Positions 23,826 to 34,200 of a stretch of DNA of 64,000 nt are shown here, in pieces. This DNA is from Anthonomus grandis grandis (taxonomy: Eukaryota; Arthropoda; Insecta; Coleoptera; Curculionidae). The notes below the pieces were generated by a model, which saw nothing but the letters and a program-made list of their open reading frames with translations, ran no database searches and was not told where the DNA came from. The stretch is from positions 25,523,167-25,587,166 of the forward strand of contig NC_065547.1 in assembly GCF_022605725.1 (NCBI RefSeq). The letters run 5' to 3'. The stretch's first letter is position 1, and each line of letters begins with the position of its first letter. A program made the position numbers and the translations under genes.

Positions 23826-23991
23826 CCGCTACCGGTATCCAAACAAATGCCAGGAAATTGTAGGATAACGACAAGAATTAACAATAACTTATGAGGTTAT
23901 TTAAAATTATTAGCAACCAATAAATTAATATTTAGGTTATTGGTTGCCTATAACGTCTTATTACCGGGATTTATTCGGATACCGGTACCGG
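23826..23991. mobile_element. Small foldback MITE E, about 166 bp
   Basis: The ends are CCGCTACCGGTATCC and GGATACCGGTACCGG, reverse complements but for one base. The centre is palindromic too (TAGCAACCAATAA and TTATTGGTTGCC, around 23,909-23,948). The target duplication is unclear. Confidence 0.7.
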
Positions 23992-24042
23992 CACGTTAGA
24001 TCTCAATCTAGATTTTTTTTATAACGCATGCACTTTGTTTCA

Positions 24043-25330
24043 TTATTGGAAGAAGAGTTAAAGAAAAAATACGCAACATTACTAGATAAAGTATTAACAT
24101 ATACCTAAAATTGTGTGAAATATGTCAACTGAAAAAAACGGCACCTAGAAAGGGAATCGTTGTTAAGCCTATTTTAGTAAACTAATGAATTCTCGGTGCA
24201 AGTTGATCTTATTGATATGCAGATCGACCCAGATGGAGACTACAAATTCATCTTGAACTATCAAGACCATTTGACTAAGTTTTGTGTTCTACGCCCAATG
24301 AAAAGTAAAACTACTGTAGAAACTGCCAGAAACCTAATAGAAATTTTTTTATTTAGAGCTCCGTCAATACTTCATTCTGATAATGGCCGTGAATTTTCCA
24401 ATCAGGTCAATAATTTAAAATGCCAGTGGCCACATTTGAAAATCGGTTATGGGAAACCGCGCCACTCACAGAGTCAAGATTCTGTGGAACGGTGTAACAG
24501 AGATGTACGAGATGCTCTTATATGTTGGATATCTGATGAAAATGCAAAACACTGGGCCGATGGCCTGTGTTTCGTCCAGTCCAAAAAGAAAAAAAAGCTA
24601 CTACAGTGCAATTAAGCGATCCTTATCCGAGGCTATACTTGGTTGTGCTCAGAGAAATAGTTTAAAGGATACTGACTTGCCCCAAGATTTAGTTGCTTCT
24701 TTGGAAACTGAAGACGATCTCGAAAAACTGTTAAATGAAAGCAACGAACTTCAAAATACTATAGGATCTATAGATCAAAACGGAAACAGTTGAAGATGAC
24801 GTGCAAGTTTCTATGATTCATAGGAAAAGTATGGCAAATAGTAAAGTGCAAGTTCTTATAGTCAACGAGGATAATATGGATGATATCAAAGTGCAACTTT
24901 CTATTATCGATTTAAAAAATATGGCGGATAGTGAAGTGCAGGATTTTATTCAAGATAGAGAAATGGAAGAAACTTCTAAAGTTAATATAGCCATTGAAAA
25001 CACGAGAAACGAAAATGAACTTTCGTTACATACTGTGTGTCAAAAGCCTAACACGTAAACGTTCGTAATTATTCTTGCGATATAATTACGAATCGTGAAA
25101 ACGCTAAAAGAGGTTTGGAAGTACAAGCCAATTTAATGCTCGCACAATCAAATAAAAAATTTAAACCAGCTTCATTGGCGACAATGTCCTTGTACGCATA
25201 CCAGACGTGGATCGTGGCAGATTAGCACCACGAAATGTAATGGCAGTTGTTCAATCAATTGATGATGGGTTTTACAAATTAGCAACAAAGTCTGGAATTT
25301 TACAAAAACATTTTTGTAGAAACACTTCTT
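24043..25330 (+). pseudogene. Ginger transposase, H2C2 finger end, integrase core and spacer
   Basis: EEELKKKYATLL (24,049 onward) resumes the H2C2 finger after the insertion. KLCEICQLKK gives the Cys pair, and GIVVKPILVN follows. After two stops the core is open (about 24,187-24,615): QVDLIDMQIDPDGDYKFILN with the first Asp, YQDHLTKFCVLRPMKSKT, ILHSDNGREFSNQV with the second Asp, then GKPRHSQSQDSVERCNRDVR with the catalytic Glu. All three D-D-E residues are present. A shift near 24,600 leads into SAIKRSLSEAILG and LPQDLVASLETEDDLEKLL, typical of KRBA2-like proteins, and then four 15-residue repeats (24,801-24,980). Remnants downstream (RGLEVQANLM; VMAVVQSIDDGFYKLATKSG at about 25,235-25,295) match the C-terminal 'vrvpvpdvDRgr' domain. 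The protein would cut and join the TIR ends in the nucleus. Confidence 0.9.
24801..24980 (+). repeat. Four tandem 45-bp units coding for a 15-residue repeat
   Basis: Units start at 24,801, 24,846, 24,891 and 24,936: VQVSMIHRKSMANSK, VQVLIVNEDNMDDIK, VQLSIIDLKNMADSE and VQDFIQDREMEETSK. Each starts VQ, has Ile near position 5 and Met near position 11. Length is exactly conserved while sequence has diverged, so the repeat was under coding constraint after it formed. Confidence 0.85.
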
Positions 25331-25675
25331 TTAATTGCAAAATCGCTGAAAAGACCAAAAATATTTGCTGTTGATGAAATAGTACGTGAATATGGCCATG
25401 AAGTTTTAAGATTGCCACCATACCATTGTCAGTTTAATGCCATTGAGTTTATATGGGCAGGGTCAAAATCTTATTATGAGAAGCATGTGGGTGCTGGGCT
25501 TAGATCTGATCAGGTTGAAGCTGTTTGGAATCAGGCATTATATCACATCACAAAGGAGTGTTGGCGGAAATCAGTGGATCACACAGAAAACATTATTAGA
25601 ACCTGGTGGAAGAGAGAAAAAGTACTCGATATCCAAGTTGTTGAGTTTCAGTTGGTTGATAATAATATTGTATAG
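25318..25675 (+). pseudogene. C-terminal fragment of a DDE transposase inserted in Ginger
   Basis: Reads LLLIAKSLKRPKIFAVDEIV, EYGHEVLRLPPYHCQFNAIE, FIWAG, then an open tail EAVWNQALYHITKECWRKSV to a stop at 25,673. 'LRLPPYHCqyNpIEliWa' is the third-acid block of a Tc1/mariner/IS630-type family widespread in insect genomes, with the catalytic Glu in NAIE. Only the last third of that protein is present. It replaces or interrupts the Ginger C-terminal spacer: Ginger motifs end near 25,330 and resume at 25,688. The junctions show no clear TIR or target duplication. Confidence 0.78.
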
Positions 25676-25687
25676 AGAATAACAATT

Positions 25688-25870
25688 TTGGCGACAAGAA
25701 CGACGAAAGAAATATCACTTAGAACAGCATCATCCAATATATCAGGGTCTAAACAAAGATTTATTTTATGTATGTGCATTAAAAAGTGTATTAGCAGATC
25801 ATGCTCTTGTCGAAAGAAAAATGTCCTCTGTAATTCTAAATGTCATCATTCAAGCTCTTTAAATAAATAG
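25688..25870 (+). pseudogene. Ginger transposase, Cys-rich C-terminal tail
   Basis: EISLRTASSNISGSKQRF leads into a Cys-rich end: CMCIKKC, then RSCSCRKKNVLCNSKCHHSS before a TAG at 25,868. KRBA2-like insect proteins end with this kind of C-x-C...C-x-C-x5-C-x3-C pattern, probably a small zinc-binding domain. The right TIR starts about 180 bp further on. Confidence 0.8.
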
Positions 25871-26049
25871 TATGTTTAAATTAACTGGATACTTACTAAA
25901 GAATCATTATTTATTTAATTTTATATTTATTAGAATATTTTTAATTTAAATAAAATAAATTTAAATACCATTTCCAACTTTACATCTAATTTATTCCGAT
26001 GCTGGCACTAATTGAATAAAAAAAGCAGAATTAGAGCTGGTCATTTAGA

Positions 26050-26224
26050 AATATTGAAAACTAGTTCTGTACATTTTAAATTGCGCAAAACTAGTTTTGT
26101 TTATTTTGTAATGCTCAAAAGTCGTATAAAATATTTTTTTCGGGTTTGGGAAATTTTTCTTGCTCAAAACTAGAATTGCGTATTTTTTTCGGGCAATGCC
26201 CGAATTCGACTTTTGAGCGTAACA
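26050..26224 (-). repeat. Ginger right terminal inverted repeat
   Basis: Reverse complement of the left end, with about 18 extra bases in the middle (near 26,117-26,134) that repeat the ACTTTTGAGC motif of the tip. Confidence 0.9.
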
Positions 26225-26420
26225 TAAATACTTCTTGCATAGTGTGCATGAAGTATGTGCCGTGTGCCGTGTAAAGTCAATGGGTTATCGAATATGACGT
26301 AACAGACTAACGAAACATATGAAATAAAAACATACACATTTACTATAGTTTTATTACAACTAATGTTTAATTTGTTGTCCATTTAATTCAATGCGCCCTT
26401 TGCAATAAAAATTTTAGTTA

Positions 26421-27262
26421 CGGGGTGTTTCAAGTAGAAACTATGACGCCAAAATTAATTTTTTTATGTGATTTATGAGAAAATAAGAAGACCTTACTAT
26501 TTTAAAACAATTTCCAATTTTAGAACCCACGTGATAACGGTTTGTCATGCATTTGTAAGTATAATAAATTATCATATTACTTTTCATTTTACGCATCATG
26601 TTTTAATAAAATACATTTAACTGAGAAAGAACGAATTAAAATCGACCGGGTGCATATACAATAAGAGCGCTACTTGGACTGCAGTTTAAATTTATCCCTG
26701 CTTTAGTTGTATTATTCCCTGATGTTCAAGAAATCGACATACCTAGGTAACGAGATATGGTTTCAACAAGACGTGGCACCTACTCACTTTGCCATTTCCA
26801 TTCGACAATTTCTTGATGCAACTTTTCCTAAAAGATGGTTCGGGCGAAAGGGACCAATTGAGTGGCCACCAAGATCACCGGATATAACGGCCGTTAGATT
26901 TTTTCTTACGGGGCTATTTGAAATCCAAAGGTTATGTGAATTGACCAAAAAATGTTGATGAAAGCAAAGAATTCAATCGATCTGAAAGTGAGAGAAATGT
27001 GCATATAAAATCAACTGACTTCAAAAATGCATTCAAATAAATGAACAGTTGCAATAAATATTGTATTGATTTTTATTTTTTAAAGTAATGTTTTATTAGT
27101 CTATTACATTAAATTTCAATCACTGACTTTAGGAATACGGTATACTACATGATACAAAAAGTAATCAGAATATATCGTAGAATTGTAAAATGTCCTGATA
27201 TTTAGGGTGCTTCGTATAAAAAAAATATTGTTGACGTCATAGTTTCGAATAGAGGTACCTTG
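26421..27262 (+). mobile_element. Mariner-like element F, about 840 bp, internally deleted
   Basis: The left end after TA (26,419-26,420) and the right end before TA (27,263-27,264) are imperfect inverted repeats sharing GAAACTATGACG. A plus-strand transposase fragment (about 26,725-26,956) keeps NEIWFQQDVAPTHFAISIRQ (second Asp) and KGPIEWPPRSPDIT; the third Asp position is damaged (AVRFFLTG). The N-terminal domains are gone apart from a trace (LRKNELK near 26,620). The flanks beyond the TA duplications are inverted repeats of each other (CTTTGCAATAAAAAT), so the target was itself a palindrome. Confidence 0.78.
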
Positions 27263-27409
27263 TATAGAACATTTTTATTGCAAAGAACGCGCAAGTGACA
27301 ATGCTAACCGACGTGTCCGAAAAATAAAAGAAGAAAAAAATCTGAATTTTAATTGAATTTTATCCTTTCATTGTGAATGCGCTGCATATGTTCAGATATC
27401 AAATAGATT

Positions 27410-27560
27410 CAGATATCAACATGTCCAACCCTCCTATTGGCAGATAGAAGTTGACGATGATTTACATGATAAAACCAGTTTTTCTGTTTTCGGCATTAAA
27501 TGAAATTGGACTTCGCACTATGAAAAAACTCGTTGAGATAGAGATTATAAGATAATGAAC
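27410..27560 (+). pseudogene. Gypsy-type (Ty3) reverse transcriptase fragment
   Basis: YWQIEVDDDLHDKTSFSVFG (27,435-27,494) followed by a stop. This is the RT block 'sGYwQIevd.edr.KTAFsvp.G' of LTR retrotransposons. Nothing reliable flanks it, so it is an isolated scrap. Confidence 0.8.
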
Positions 27561-28599
27561 TCTTTCTCTTACTAAACTCAATAATTATAGAAGATAATCA
27601 TGAAGGACCTTATCCCTTAGGCCTCGCTATGAAAAAGACATGCGAAAAAACGATTACGTTGCTTTATTGGGTAAACCTTTTCAGTACTAAATATATTTCT
27701 ATATTCTAATGCATAACTAAATGCATTAATTTTTTATTGTACTTTTAAACTGTTTCATCCGCCCATATCAAACCGCCTTGTAATTAAATCACTTTCACTT
27801 TACCGAGCACAGTCCAGGATGCACTTAAATTTAAGATTTAACGGGTTCAAGTTTTATTCCAAATATAAAATCTAATAAATCCAAAATGTTGTTTACGATA
27901 ATTGGTCATAACTCTGGTAGCATTATACAAGGTGTCAATACGCGTATTCGCGTTTCATTTACATAAGCGCGAATAAACACAACCTTTATTTGTTTAGTTT
28001 ATTGATATATTATGGTGCCTGGTCGTTGTATAAATTGTAAATTATTAAGGCAATGACTCTTTAGTTTCTTGGCGCAGCCACAAACATTTGTACTGACAAA
28101 TGATAGATAATGCATTTTTAGACTGTCGATACTTGATGGGTAGCAATAAAAGAGGTCTGCAATAAGCAATCTAACAATGGAAGGTAATTTCATTGTGATT
28201 TTATTATAATATATCTTTAGTTTATTATTGTTGATAGATGTTAAATAAAGACAAAAAGTCTGTTTTAGAAGGCAGATTGTAGAACTTTTATACGTTTACG
28301 CGGTATTCTCAAGTTTTGTCGAGAAGGATAGTAAACATAGAAAAACATAGTTACAAATTGTCAGCCGCATACTTCTTTCTAGTTTACATTTGAAGTCAAG
28401 GCATTTTTACTTTGTATGGGTTTTAAATAAGCTTTAAATTCTTAACATTTATTTAATCTTTCACTTCTAATATTTGGAATACAATTTCATAAAAAAAATC
28501 ATGTGTTAACATCAATGTAAGGAATTTTTAAATTTAAAAATGGCAAGTTTGTTTTTAAATTCAATTTATTTATTATACAATATATTAAATAATATATAA
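27561..28599. other. No gene; less AT-rich patch at 27,740-28,000
   Basis: The patch has Hox-like TTTAT/ATAA cores and CGCG-containing words (ACGCGTATTCGCG near 27,940). The rest is filler. Confidence 0.3.
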
Positions 28600-29600
28600 C
28601 ATTATATTAATCTGTTTTACAAAATTTAAATCTATTATTTAATTAAATGCTCAAATTGAGCTCCATCAGCTTCTACGCAAGCTTTATATCACCGAAAGAT
28701 TTCTCTTGTGCAAGCTGGAGTAATCATGGGAGCAGTATTGGTTCGACAGGCTTCACAAATTCGGTTTATAAGCTCTTCAAGGTTATTGTATGGTCTTTGA
28801 TACATAATATCTTTTAAATAACCCCAAACAAAAAAAATCCATTGGGGTCATATCTCGAGAGCGGGCTGGCCACCTAATAGGACCTCTATTTCCAATCCAC
28901 CTATGAGAAAATCTATTGTCTAAATAATGTGAGCATTATGGGATGGAGTGCCATATTGTTGCAAAATTATTAAATTGCGCTCTAAAATAGGCACATCTTC
29001 TAATAGTTCACATAGTGAATTTTGAAGAAAATTTAAATAGCGCCTTAAAGTGAATGTGTCTTCAAAAAGTACGGTCCAATAAAATATCCATTAAATATAC
29101 CTGCCCACATGTTTACACCAATTATAGTTTGAAAACGAGTTTTCGTTATCGATTGGGGATTGTTTTCAGATCAATAATGTGCATTATGTCTATTAACTAT
29201 CCCATTATTATGGAATCTACTTTTATCAGTCCAACAGATTTGTGACGGGATTGTCAGTAGGGCGAAGTCCTTGTACTTGGTGGATTTGAAAATTGCGATA
29301 GTGCAAACGGAAACATTACTACAACATAGCCACCACAGATATATATTTTCCTCATTTCTTACTGACATTTGATGGGAATGTTTTAAATTTGGAAATAATC
29401 TGGTGCATATTTTTTCCTCCACTTTTGAAAACGACTTATATGAGGGTGTAGAACGATTAAGAAAAAATGATAAACTATTTCTGCTTCACGACAATTTTTT
29501 CTACACTCTTTGTAAATAAGAAGCATATTGACGTATTCATTTAGAGTAAAAAGTTGTAGCATTATGCAAGACAATAGCACTAAATAGCACTAAATAGCGG
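28600..29600 (-). pseudogene. DUF4817/DDE transposase relic
   Basis: Minus strand from about 29,590: TLNEYVNMLLIYKECRKNCR (DUF4817 start), then VEEKICTRLFPNLKHSHQ and SVRNEENIYL. The second helix-turn-helix is missing or unreadable. The core follows: ICWTDKSRFHNNGIVNRHNA (first Asp kept, Glu changed to Lys), IGVNMWAGIFNGYFIGPYFL, then a damaged second Asp block (near 28,930-28,970) and VASPLSRYDPNGFFLFG near 28,830-28,880 (third block). A tail runs to about 28,640. Many stops. A possible outer end, GTGGGACACTCTGTATA at 30,163-30,179, resembles a mariner terminus (reverse complement TATACAGAGTGTCCCAC), but its partner was not found. Confidence 0.85.
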
Positions 29601-30712
29601 AAACTATGAAACTAAGATGTGTATGCCCTATATAAAAAGGAACTACAAACCTGAATATTAAAAATAACAGAATACCAAAACGAATATCGCCAATTTAGCT
29701 TGGCATATAATTTATTTGGCCAAAAAATTTTTTTTTCTTGTATTTACAAATACCTTATATCTAAATATCTTATAGTAAAGACCAAGTTAAATTATTTGTT
29801 TACAGATTCAAAAATACGCTATGCCGTTGATAATTTTTAATAGTGTCAAGAGTGTTTGCAACGTTATTGGCAGATACTCTTGTTCTTTTTAACTTGTTTG
29901 AATTTCTTAAATAAAATACTAACACCATTTAAATTGCTAAGGTTTTTAACAAAGGCATGACTGAACTAATAAGAAAATCAATAAAAGATCTTGTATAACT
30001 TACGTTAATGTTAACATGATTTTCTTATGAAATTGAATTAATAATTTTACAAGTAGTTTTTTTAAGTAATTTTAAGTAGTCGCCCTATAACTATTAAAAA
30101 TACCTTTTCTTAAAAAAATTTATATTTAAAAATAAGAAAGTTACAGCCTGTGATGTTGATTGTGGGACACTCTGTATAGATAAGTTAAACTACTTGTTTT
30201 TTTAAGAGTTTATAGTTATTGTTTATTTTTATAATAATTACATGTAACTATTAAAAGACTACTTATTATTAAAACTAATCTGAAGCCTATTTTCAATTTA
30301 ACTAAGTGTTATATTTCTTTCGATCCTTTATTTACAGCAAACTTTTGCCATTTATATCTTTCTGATAAACTTGAATGCACACTTTCGACAAAACTGGATG
30401 GTTCCCCACGTGGTAAGCATCTCATTTAAATAATTCATGCCAAACTCACGACCAACTATATGGCTTAAAAGCTGAAAGTTTCCGTTAGCATATCTACCGT
30501 TTTATTATGTTTACTTATTTCTTTACTAAGCAATCAACAGATTTTGACCAGATAGTAAATTATAATTATTAATAAATGTACGTACACAATAATAAAAATG
30601 TATGCATAACACAGACAAAATAACATATAAAAAATTAACCATCCAATAAAATAAATTTAATTTGTTGCACCGGCTTACAAAATATACAAAAATAAATTCG
30701 TATTGATAATAG
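29601..30712. other. AT-rich sequence; possible unknown coding relic at 30,290-30,500
   Basis: Minus-strand frames near 30,380-30,490 read LLSHIVGREFGMNYLNEM, which looks less random than its surroundings but matches no family I know. Confidence 0.3.
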
Positions 30713-30759
30713 CACAGATATAACTAGCTAACGCAATGCGTTAGCTAGTTATATCTGTG
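30713..30759. repeat. Perfect 47-bp palindrome flanked by 7-bp direct repeats
   Basis: The arm CACAGATATAACTAGC and its continuation (23 bp) is followed by a single A and then its exact reverse complement. ATAATAG occurs immediately on both sides (30,706-30,712 and 30,760-30,766). It lies at the 3' edge of a minus-strand LINE relic. Confidence 0.92.
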
Positions 30760-30769
30760 ATAATAGTAA

Positions 30770-31330
30770 TACTAGTAACTACAACTTACTTAAGACTTTT
30801 GAGCAAAATTTGTTTAAACTCATTACAAATATATCTAATTCTCTTAACTCATTATTAACCCCAACGAACACATTCTGTACAACAAGCTATTTTGGGCAAG
30901 ATTAGTTTGTGGTCTGAGAATCTCGAAGGTGAAATGATGCCTTGTCGGGTAAGACGGAACACCAAAATTTAACTGAGTAACAAAATAGGAACAATCTATT
31001 TGGTGCTTATTAATTTATACAAAAAAAATACTGCTTCTGCCATTTTGCTTCTTTTTCAAGTGTAATAAATTGATAAAAATAACGTATGGGATATTAAAAT
31101 AGTATGCAATATGTTTTTTATAATAAAGGTACCTCAACAACTTTTTTTCTATTTTTTCAATGGTTTTATACATTGCATAAAGGGGATTCCATATAATAGA
31201 ACAATATTCTAAACAACTTATAACATGTGCATTATAAAGAATTGTTAAAGCTCTTTCATTTTGAAAACCATGAGAGTTTCGAACCACAAACCCCAGTATT
31301 TAATATGCCTTTGAAGGGCTCAATAAATTC
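30770..31330 (-). pseudogene. LINE reverse transcriptase C-terminal part (CR1/Jockey-like)
   Basis: Minus strand from about 31,295: FVVRNSHGFQNERALTILYN, then HVISCLEYCSIIWNPLY, the 'LY.slVrs.LEYcs.iWnP' block after the RT thumb. IEKIEKKLLRYLYYKKH follows ('iE.iQrkFlr.l..k'), open for about 270 bases. A shift near 31,020 leads to HQIDCSYFVTQLNFGVPSYP, TRHHFTFEILRPQTN and DIFVMSLNKFC, which is the normal end of such ORF2 proteins, before a stop at about 30,788. This piece is well preserved but lacks the catalytic palm. Confidence 0.9.
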
Positions 31331-31889
31331 AATATGATATGATGTAAGTAAGAATATTTAATCAATTAGAAAAAGCTATTGGAAAAAATATTGAATAAAA
31401 AATGAAATAGAAGATGACGGAAATATTACTGAAAACAAATAATTATAGATATATTAAAAAAATAACTATTTAATAGATATTATTTAAACTAAAATATTGA
31501 AAAGTATCTATATAGAAACGCATTTAAATGAAAAGATTGGAATACATATAAATAATTCCGAAATCTTACAGCTCGTTCAACTTGAGTAGAAAAGTTTTAA
31601 AATTGTAGCAGTATAAAAGCATAGCATGACTTATATTAAAATTTTCAAGACGGAACATATACCAATTTTTATGTCCTTTTAAAACGTGGGTGAACTCAAC
31701 ATTTTGTTTATTACTATAAATAGAAGCAACAGTACTGCAAATAAAGAATTTATGAAATAAGCGAATATTATTTATCTACCCGAAGGAGCTGTCGCTAAAA
31801 GAAGAAAAATTTAACCATATTTAATCAAAGTCCATACTTCCTTTAAAAATTTTGGAGAAGATGATGAAGAAACAAAGTTGAAATATTTA
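31331..31889. other. AT-rich sequence, nothing recognised
   Basis: No supported feature. Confidence 0.4.
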
Positions 31890-32690
31890 AATATTAACAG
31901 CTCCGTTCGCTATTGATTTTTTTGGATTTCACCAAGCTTTTGATATGGTGAACTATAGGTTCACAATATAACAACAAGTTATTCATGGCTGTATTACAAT
32001 AAATAAATTTTAGTGATTGCGCTATAGTTTAAGTGTCGCCTTTTTTAACTAATCGGAAGCAAGAAGTAGTGCTGATTAAATTGGTGAATATCGCTGAATA
32101 CCATTCTTGAAGTGACTCTCGATGTACCCGAATGTAATAGTCTTGGACCTTGGTTTTATACGTTATACCTCAAGGTTTTTAACATTATACCCTTTATAAA
32201 TTATAAGTAACAGACAAATTCTTGATTCCAAACACTATTGCTATGGAAATAAGACCCCGCTGTATTTTTCATTTAAAAATACTGCTTTGATCCAAGCTAA
32301 TCAATTTAATTTAATGAAAACCTTTATAGACTATGTCAGGAACTAAAAACCTTAAGTTAGAAATGGATCTAATTAAATCATTATCCAATTTATTTTGCAG
32401 CAATAACTATTTATCTGTTTCAAAAACTCTTCTTACTCATACAGGATTCAAAAACTTCTAAATTGCTATTTGAGGCGTACGGCATAAGAAGGAGACAACA
32501 AATATTTTATAATTTGGAGAAGCTGATTGGTTCAATATGGTCAAAAGAAGACTCCTACATTACCTTTATTTTATTTTACAAAATTCCTAAATATACGTTT
32601 TCATCATGCTTATATCGAAGTGCCGCGCACATACTAGACCGATGTGCACATTTTCAATATAGAAAGAGAAATTGTATTTAATGGTAAGTA
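31890..32690 (+). pseudogene. LINE reverse transcriptase relic
   Basis: Plus strand: LDFTK, a one-base shift, then AFDMVNYRFTI (the 'DFsKAFDtVnH' block, 31,925-31,965). FLTNRKQEVVLI follows (32,042-32,077, the 'SyL.nRkQ.V' block), then a degraded 'GvpQGsvLGPllF.lYind' (SLGPWFYTLY at about 32,142-32,170). A stretch near 32,360-32,450 (LIKSLSNLFCSNNYLSVSKT) matches 'l..w...N.LslN.sKT'. The YADD box is not readable. Many stops. Confidence 0.75.
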
Positions 32691-33189
32691 TAGTATTCAT
32701 GGCACAACAAAGATCTTTTCCATACTTAATTGCGCATTTCATCAATTAACTTAAAAATATGGACTTTGCTGCTTGTAAGATATTCAGTGACCAGGTTATT
32801 TTTTGAAATGTTTAAATGTTTATCCTATGATATAATCTTAGAGTTTTATACCCATTATTCATCTTTCTTACTTTATCTTTAACCATCTTGTCACTTCCCA
32901 TTTGTTGGTTTTTAGGAATTATATTTATGTTGAATAGATTAATAAGTTAATTAGTTAATATTGGCATAGGAAAATCTTAAAAAATCGCGGGTCTTATTAG
33001 AGAAAATATATTTGGTTCTAAAAATTCGAGATAAGTCTTTTAGGAACAGACCTGAAACAGTTGGCGAAAATCATATCTTTGAGAATAAAGGTCTAGAATG
33101 TATTAAAAATAACAGGGTTTTATTGAAAATTATCTAATTAAAACTGTATAATATATACTTCTCAATAAAAACAATAGGCAATTTAATTC

Positions 33190-34200
33190 AAGATAATAAT
33201 TTTTATGTGCTTCATGGACTTCAAAAAGGTATTTAATGTGGTGCAATGTAAAAAAATTTTACCATACTCTGGGACTCAAAGAACTGATTACAAATAATTA
33301 AATATGTATAATATTAGAAAACTAGGTAACTAACAAAATACCTATCCAAACAGCAATATAACATGATAGCCTGGTCGCAGTCCTCGTCAATATGATGATG
33401 GGTAAAATAGGAAAAACAGCAATAAGGGGATTCTTCTCTTATTTCAGAATGGGCAAAAAAGAAACATGTTACCATATGATATTCCAGGGGCACAACTATA
33501 TATAGAAATTCAAACTTATTATCAGGTAGCGGTCTGTAAATATTAAAACTCATTTGTTTATTCTCAATATTTCGTCCTATATTTTAGTGACTTCTTTAGG
33601 AGAAACTACAAGAGAGAAAAAAAGTATGTTAATATATCAAAGAATTAAACACAACAAAATGATGAAATGGCGAATGAAGAATTACTTTACATGCTAATTA
33701 AATTGCTAACAAAAGGACAATAAGTATAATTTACTAAACTTGTAGTTTCTCCTGAAGAAGTCACTAAAATATAGGAGGAAATATTGAGAATAAACAAACG
33801 AGTTTTATTAGTCACAGATGCTACCTGATAATAAGTTTGTATTTCTTCAAATAGTACGGTCGATAACCACAATTATTTTAGGCCTTCTAGAAGACGATTT
33901 CCCACAATATAACAAAAACCTCCAGGATTAAGTCAGTAAATTCAAAAGTAACAGAGCTGCAGAGCTGTAAGGATTATTGAAGTACGGCGAGTAAATTGAG
34001 CGTGTACAAAGACTGCGTAAAACCAATAATGACTATCGACATAAGAGTAGAAAAGCCACTAAAAAGCTTCTTAAAATAACGGTAATGAGAATTCTAAAAT
34101 CTATTCCAGGGTATACGCTTAGACCAAGAAAGAAATGAGCTTATAAGAGGGCGTTTAAGACATCGTGAGATATATCAGATAGACACACAGATAATGAGGG
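33190..34200 (+). pseudogene. LINE reverse transcriptase relic (RTE/L1-like C-terminus)
   Basis: FMDFKKVFNVVQCKKI (33,212-33,259) resembles the 'yiDFkKAFDsV.h' block. After an inverted-repeat region, 33,990-34,175 reads KLSVYKDCVKPIMTID, ITVMRILKSIPGYTLR and RNELIRGRLRHREIYQI, matching 'kl.vYktlvrPvltYgaE', 'e.rmLR.i.GvtlrDriRNe.IR..l'. The two ends may belong to one element, with the hairpin at 33,504-33,846 and deletions between them. Confidence 0.7.
33504..33846. repeat. Inverted repeat, about 108-bp arms around a 126-bp spacer
   Basis: 33,504-33,612 and 33,739-33,846 are reverse complements with few mismatches (shared core TTATTCTCAATATTTC). The long minus-strand frames here are side effects of this symmetry. 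Confidence 0.88.

Larger units (their letters stand above)
19360..26224 (+). mobile_element. Ginger-type DNA transposon (integrase-bearing), dead and nested
   Basis: The two ends are inverted repeats starting TGTTA(G/C)G, followed by a shared block AGTCGAATTCGGGCATTGCC. They are flanked by the 4-bp direct repeat TAAA at 19,356-19,359 and 26,225-26,228. Ginger elements have TIRs starting TGTNR and 4-bp duplications, and code for a gypsy-like integrase related to vertebrate KRBA2/GIN proteins; all three traits fit. The coding region is on the plus strand in four pieces: N-terminal (19,635-19,963), end of the H2C2 finger plus integrase and C-terminal spacer (24,043-25,330), and a Cys-rich tail (25,688-25,870), with foreign DNA at about 19,964-24,040 and a DDE transposase fragment at about 25,320-25,680. 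Removing the insertions would leave an element of roughly 2.4 kb. Confidence 0.88.

Noticed and set aside
33314..33872. Two similar minus-strand frames as a gene family
   Set aside because: They overlap the two arms of an inverted repeat and contain no domain.
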